In this document: positions 60,791 through 64,000 of the stretch, in pieces | How the letters are laid out: each line of letters opens with the position of its first letter | Position numbering within the stretch: position 1 is the first letter of the stretch | NCBI RefSeq assembly: GCF_001625365.1 | Contig: NZ_LJJF01000002.1 | Span: 496,001 to 560,000 of the forward strand | DNA: 64,000 nucleotides | Reading direction: 5' to 3' | From: Streptomyces sp. MJM8645 | GTDB lineage: Bacteria > Actinomycetota > Actinomycetes > Streptomycetales > Streptomycetaceae | Made by a program: the position numbers and the translations under genes | The notes under the pieces: model-generated | What the model was told of the DNA's origin: nothing | Databases searched by the model: none | What the model saw: the letters and a program-made list of their open reading frames with translations, nothing else

Positions 60791-61317
60791 GGATCACCCT
60801 GACCGTCAACGGCGAGACGCACCGCCTCGACGTGGAGCCCCGCCGCATCCTCGCCGACGTGCTGCGGGAGGAGTGCCGGTTGACCGGCACCCACCTGGGC
60901 TGCGAGCACGGCGTCTGCGGGGCGTGCACGGTGCTGGTGGACGGCGAGGCGGTCCGCTCCTGCCTCGTGTTCGCCGTGCAGTGCGACGGGAGTTCGGTGG
61001 GCACCGTCGAGGGCCTCGCCGGGCCGGGCGGCGAGCCCCACCCCCTTCAGCGCGCGTTCTCCGCCGAACACGCCCTGCAGTGCGGCTTCTGCACCCCGGG
61101 GTTCCTCATGGTCGCCGCCGGCGCCTTGGCGGCCGACCCCGGCCTCACGGACTCCCCCGAGAAGGTCGACGCCCTGGTCGGCTCCAACCTCTGCCGGTGC
61201 ACCGGCTACGAACCCATCCGCCGCGCGATCCTGCGGGCCGCCCGCGAGCAGAACGCGCCGCGCCCGGACGACATGCGGGATCCGCCGCAGCGACCGTCCG
61301 CTCACAACCGCCCGTAG
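60787..61317 (+). CDS. coxS: Molybdenum hydroxylase 2Fe-2S subunit (CoxS-like)
   Basis: The 176-residue subunit has the plant-type [2Fe-2S] cysteines Cys39, Cys44, Cys47 and Cys59 and the C-terminal helical [2Fe-2S] domain cysteines Cys99, Cys102, Cys136 and Cys138 (QCGFC and CRC). All eight are present. It completes the L-M-S enzyme. No coxG or MCD-insertion chaperone gene follows; maturation must come from elsewhere. Confidence 0.93.
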   Translation: MRITLTVNGETHRLDVEPRRILADVLREECRLTGTHLGCEHGVCGACTVLVDGEAVRSCLVFAVQCDGSSVGTVEGLAGPGGEPHPLQRAFSAEHALQCGFCTPGFLMVAAGALAADPGLTDSPEKVDALVGSNLCRCTGYEPIRRAILRAAREQNAPRPDDMRDPPQRPSAHNRP

Positions 61318-61325
61318 AAGACATC

Positions 61326-61496
61326 TCATGTGGAGAGTCGGCGGGTGCAGATGGGGGCTGCGGCGGTGCCGGCGAAGGCGGCGAAGTGGTCGGCCTTGCG
61401 TTCGTAGCGGCGGTGGAGCCGGCGGAAGCCGCCGAGCCAGGCAACAGTGCGCTCGATCACCCAGCGGTGTCGGCCGAGGCGTTGCCTGCGACCCGA
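61326..61496 (-). pseudogene. C-terminal scrap of an IS5-family transposase
   Basis: The minus strand reads GRHRWVIERTVAWLGGFRRL, HRRYERKADHFAAFAG and ends at 61326. WVIERT is the conserved region around the last catalytic Glu of IS5/IS4-type DDE transposases. The rest is missing and the fragment abuts the end of the SDR gene. Confidence 0.75.
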
Positions 61497-61515
61497 GACA
61501 GGCTCGCCCGGTTGG

Positions 61516-62274
61516 TCAGAGGAGGGCGCCGCCGGAGACCTCGATGCGCTCGGCGGTCACCCAGCGCAGGCCCTCGGAGGCCAGCGTGGCGATGGCGTCG
61601 CCGATCTCCTCGGGTTCGCCGACACGGCCGAGCGCGGTCTGCCCGGCCAGACCCTGGCGCATACCGGCGTCATCCCGCATGGCACCGCCGTTGAAGTCGG
61701 TGGCGGTCGGCCCCGGGGCAATGGAGTTGACCCGGATACCTCGGGGGCCGAGCTCTGCGGCCAGAGTGCGGCTCAGCGCCTCGACGGCGGCCTTCGAGGC
61801 GGAGTAGACCGAGGTCGCGGGACTGGTGTGGCGAGTCAACGACGACGAGACGTTGATGACGTGGGCGCCCTGCGCCAGCAGCGGCACAAGCGACTGGATG
61901 AGGAAGAACGTGCCCCGCACGTTCGTGCCGAACACCGTGTCGAAGTCGTCGGCCGTGACAGCTTCCAGCGGACCGAAAACGCCAACCCCCGCGTTGTTGA
62001 CCACGATATCGAGCCGCGAAGCCCCCCAGCGCTCAAGCAGTCCGCTCAGCTCGGAAGTGAAGGCTCCGAAAGAGGAGACGTCGCTGATGTCGAGACGCAC
62101 GACAGCGGCAGCCCCACCCGCAGCGTGCACTTGCCGCGCAGTCTCCTCGACCCCGGCCACATCACCGCGATGAGTGACCACGACCCGCACCCCGCGCGCC
62201 GCCAGGGCAAGAGCCGTACTCCGGCCCAGGCCACGGTTCGCACCGGTCACCAAAGCGATCCTGTCGGCTGTCAT
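61516..62274 (-). CDS. Short-chain dehydrogenase/reductase
   Basis: The 252-residue classical SDR has TGANRGLG (about residue 10), the NNAG motif near 93, a catalytic Ser in INVSSS and YSASK. The end, WVTAERIEVSGGALL, is standard. GGGAG lies 7 bases before ATG 62274; two other in-frame ATGs are slightly upstream. It is divergent from a TetR repressor with two strong palindromes between, so it is probably induced. Substrate unknown. Confidence 0.9.
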   Translation of the reverse strand: MTADRIALVTGANRGLGRSTALALAARGVRVVVTHRGDVAGVEETARQVHAAGGAAAVVRLDISDVSSFGAFTSELSGLLERWGASRLDIVVNNAGVGVFGPLEAVTADDFDTVFGTNVRGTFFLIQSLVPLLAQGAHVINVSSSLTRHTSPATSVYSASKAAVEALSRTLAAELGPRGIRVNSIAPGPTATDFNGGAMRDDAGMRQGLAGQTALGRVGEPEEIGDAIATLASEGLRWVTAERIEVSGGALL

Positions 62275-62328
62275 CAGCTGCTCCCTCATCGCACGGCACC
62301 AGAGAGACATCGGGCACCGCCATCAGAT

Positions 62329-62346
62329 GCGAGTCGGTTGACTCGC
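62329..62346. promoter_or_regulatory. TetR operator 1 (perfect 7-bp dyad)
   Basis: GCGAGTC and GACTCGC flank a 4-bp spacer (GGTT). It lies 55 bases upstream of the SDR start, where a bound repressor would cover the promoter. It shares the GCGAGTC half-site with operator 2. Confidence 0.75.
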
Positions 62347-62375
62347 CTTTCCATTGCAGCGTAGGCACAGCAAAA

Positions 62376-62399
62376 GAGGCGAGTCAAGTGACTCGCCTC
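62376..62399. promoter_or_regulatory. TetR operator 2 (perfect 11-bp dyad)
   Basis: Arms 62376-62386 and 62389-62399 are exact inverted copies around a 2-bp centre (AG). It ends 23 bases before the TetR start, so it should mediate autoregulation. Confidence 0.82.
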
Positions 62400-62421
62400 G
62401 GATCTGGGGCATACTGCACGC

Positions 62422-63057
62422 ATGGCAGCAGAGCTCTCCGCACACCACCGCCGTCTCGCCCAGCAGAAGCGCGAGGCGATCATCTCCGCAGCCACGGACC
62501 TCTTCCTGAACCGCGGCTACGACGGAACCTCCCTCGCCCGCATCGCCGAAGGGGCGGCCGTCTCGAAGTCCACCCTGTTCAAGCAGTTCCCCACCAAGGC
62601 AGCCCTCTTCGAGGCCATCGTCACCGAGTCCTGGCAGCGTGACACCGCGGACACTGTCGCGCGCCCTCAGGCCGGAGACCTGCGCTCCGGCCTGACCTCC
62701 ATCGGCCACCGCTACGCCGACCTGATCGGCCGGCCCGGCATGACAGCCCTGTTCCGCATCGTCATCGCCGAGCTGCCCCGCTTCCCCGAACTGGGGCAGA
62801 TGCAGTTCCAACTCGGCAAGCTGCCCTACTTCACCTCGGTCCAGCACTACCTGGAGTCGGAGCACGAGGCCGGCAACGCCGACGTCCCGGACGCCGAGAG
62901 CGCCGCCAACCAGTTCCTCGGGATGATCGCCAACTACGTCCTGTGGCCCCGCATGCTGCTGACCGACTGGAACCCCTCAGCCTCTGACATCCGCTACGCC
63001 GTCGAGCAGGCCGTAGAGACCATGTTCGCCCGCTACACCTCCGATCGACCGGCCTGA
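62422..63057 (+). CDS. TetR-family transcriptional regulator
   Basis: The 211-residue protein has a standard TetR HTH (IAEGAAVSKSTLFKQFPTK, about 44-62) and a C-terminal domain of the TetR_C_14/AefR-like type. It is divergent from an SDR gene; two operator-like palindromes lie in the 147-base gap. It most likely represses both genes until a ligand binds. Confidence 0.9.
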   Translation: MAAELSAHHRRLAQQKREAIISAATDLFLNRGYDGTSLARIAEGAAVSKSTLFKQFPTKAALFEAIVTESWQRDTADTVARPQAGDLRSGLTSIGHRYADLIGRPGMTALFRIVIAELPRFPELGQMQFQLGKLPYFTSVQHYLESEHEAGNADVPDAESAANQFLGMIANYVLWPRMLLTDWNPSASDIRYAVEQAVETMFARYTSDRPA

Positions 63058-63358
63058 TTCGAAGCTGGAATTCGCACGCCGCCACCCCAGTGCTGGAGGG
63101 GCCCGTGGAGCCGTGATCGTGCGGGCCGCCGCCGTCGGCAAACGATGGCGAGCTCAAGCGGTCAGCGCATCACCGCTGTTGAGGAGGCGAGACGGCCAGC
63201 CGTGCGCCGGGAGGCAAGGACGGATGCGCGCGCAGTCCATCCCCCTGCCCCGCGCAGGGCTAGTTTCGGCCTCCCAGGCAGGCCGGGCGACCCCACGCGA
63301 TCGTCACCGGGCACGGAGCCCGACTGCGACCCCACACCAGACGAAGGCCGGCACAACG
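63058..63358. other. Intergenic region before the terpene synthase
   Basis: About 300 bases without a supported gene. The ATG at 63359 has a weak GAAGG 14 bases upstream. No strong dyad seen. Confidence 0.35.
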
Positions 63359-64000
63359 ATGACCGATCTCCGCGATGAGCAACCACACAGCGCCCCGGAC
63401 GCCTTGTGGTGCCCCTTCCCCTCCCTGACGAACCCCCACGCCGAACAGGCCGACCGGCAGAGCCTGGACTGGCTGGCGCGCCACCGGCTGCTGGACGGTC
63501 GGCTCCGGCAGTCCGACCGGATCGGGCGCCAGCGCAGCGGCCACCTGGCCGCCCGGACCAACCCCGAGGTCTCCGCCGAGATGCTGCGCCTGCTGTCCGA
63601 CTGGTACGTCTGGCTCTTCGCCTTCGACGACGGGTACTGCGAGGACCGCGAACGCGGCGACCGCCCCGGGCCGTTGGCCCGCACGACCGCTCTCCTCGCC
63701 CGGGTGATCGACCCCGAGCCACCCGGCGACGAGGCGCCCGGACCGGCCGGCGCCTACGCGGTGGCCCTGCGGGAGATCCGGGACCGGGTCGCCGCACAGG
63801 CCTCGCCGTCACAGCTGTTCCGGTGGGAGTGCACGGTCCGCGACTACCTCTCCGCCCAGGTGTGGGAGGCCGCCAACCGCGAGGCGGGCACCATACCGGG
63901 CCCGTCCGAGTACGCCGCCATGCGCAGGCACGCCGGGGCGACGTACACCTGCCTCGCCCTGGTCGACATCGCCGCCGGCTACGAAGTCCCGGCCGCGGAG
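63359..64000 (+). CDS. Class I terpene synthase, partial
   Basis: The first 214 residues of a bacterial class I terpene cyclase run off the right edge. The start PFPSLTNPHAEQAD is typical of the family. The metal-binding motif is FDDGYCED (DDxxxE type, about residues 88-95) after a WLFAF helix. Such enzymes ionise farnesyl, geranyl or geranylgeranyl diphosphate and cyclise it. The NSE/DTE motif and RY pair would lie beyond the window. The codon-rich frame has no internal stop. Product class cannot be read from this part. Confidence 0.9.
   Translation, partial: MTDLRDEQPHSAPDALWCPFPSLTNPHAEQADRQSLDWLARHRLLDGRLRQSDRIGRQRSGHLAARTNPEVSAEMLRLLSDWYVWLFAFDDGYCEDRERGDRPGPLARTTALLARVIDPEPPGDEAPGPAGAYAVALREIRDRVAAQASPSQLFRWECTVRDYLSAQVWEAANREAGTIPGPSEYAAMRRHAGATYTCLALVDIAAGYEVPAAE

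Overview
The window is chromosomal DNA from a high-GC actinobacterium, most likely a member of the Streptomycetaceae. The GC content is very high, most genes have third-position G/C, GTG and TTG starts are common, four-base start/stop overlaps are frequent, and there are many secreted proteins (Sec, Tat and lipoprotein) and HTH/TPR regulators. No rRNA, tRNA or CRISPR array was seen. The number of decayed genes, insertion-sequence remnants and lineage-specific secreted families suggests an accessory, possibly chromosome-arm, location; that placement is inference.

Left part (1-9.8 kb): a partial acyltransferase at the left edge, an HTH/TPR-type regulator, a degenerate IspH-like Fe-S protein, an MHS-family transporter, two members of a four-cysteine secreted family, the first of six glycine-rich secreted proteins, and a Tat-exported protein with two duplicated domains. 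The 9.8-18.2 kb block is the clearest pathway: seven tightly coupled minus-strand genes transcribed oleB-oleA-oleC-oleD-ACP-KS-MMPL. OleABCD homologues join two acyl chains head to head and make a beta-lactone or long-chain olefin. Here they come with a dedicated acyl carrier protein, a FabF-type ketosynthase and an RND/MMPL exporter.

Middle (18.5-41 kb): two tandem four-cysteine secreted proteins, a DUF4190/DUF4352-like membrane protein, an SDR, a flavin monooxygenase with a divergent TetR regulator, a second HTH/TPR regulator, a nucleotide-sugar dehydrogenase, a GT-C glycosyltransferase, and an IS605-type element with intact TnpB but ruined TnpA that splits an older gene. After that come a DUF4185 (GH183-like) Tat protein, a VOC protein, two lipoproteins, a nucleotidyltransferase, a nucleotide-sugar dehydratase and an extra MurG-like glycosyltransferase divergent from an OmpR-type two-component system.

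Right part (40.8-64 kb): a decayed zinc-ribbon/endonuclease gene appears split by a roughly 2.9 kb insertion carrying an S1-domain gene, a transposase scrap and a YVTN beta-propeller/IPT gene. Three glycine-rich secreted proteins lie in tandem at 46-50 kb, with two more nearby, among members and fragments of the four-cysteine family. A catabolic set follows (XRE regulator, homogentisate-dioxygenase-like protein, three-subunit form II CO-dehydrogenase-like molybdenum hydroxylase), then an SDR/TetR pair with two near-perfect operators, and a class I terpene synthase running off the right edge.
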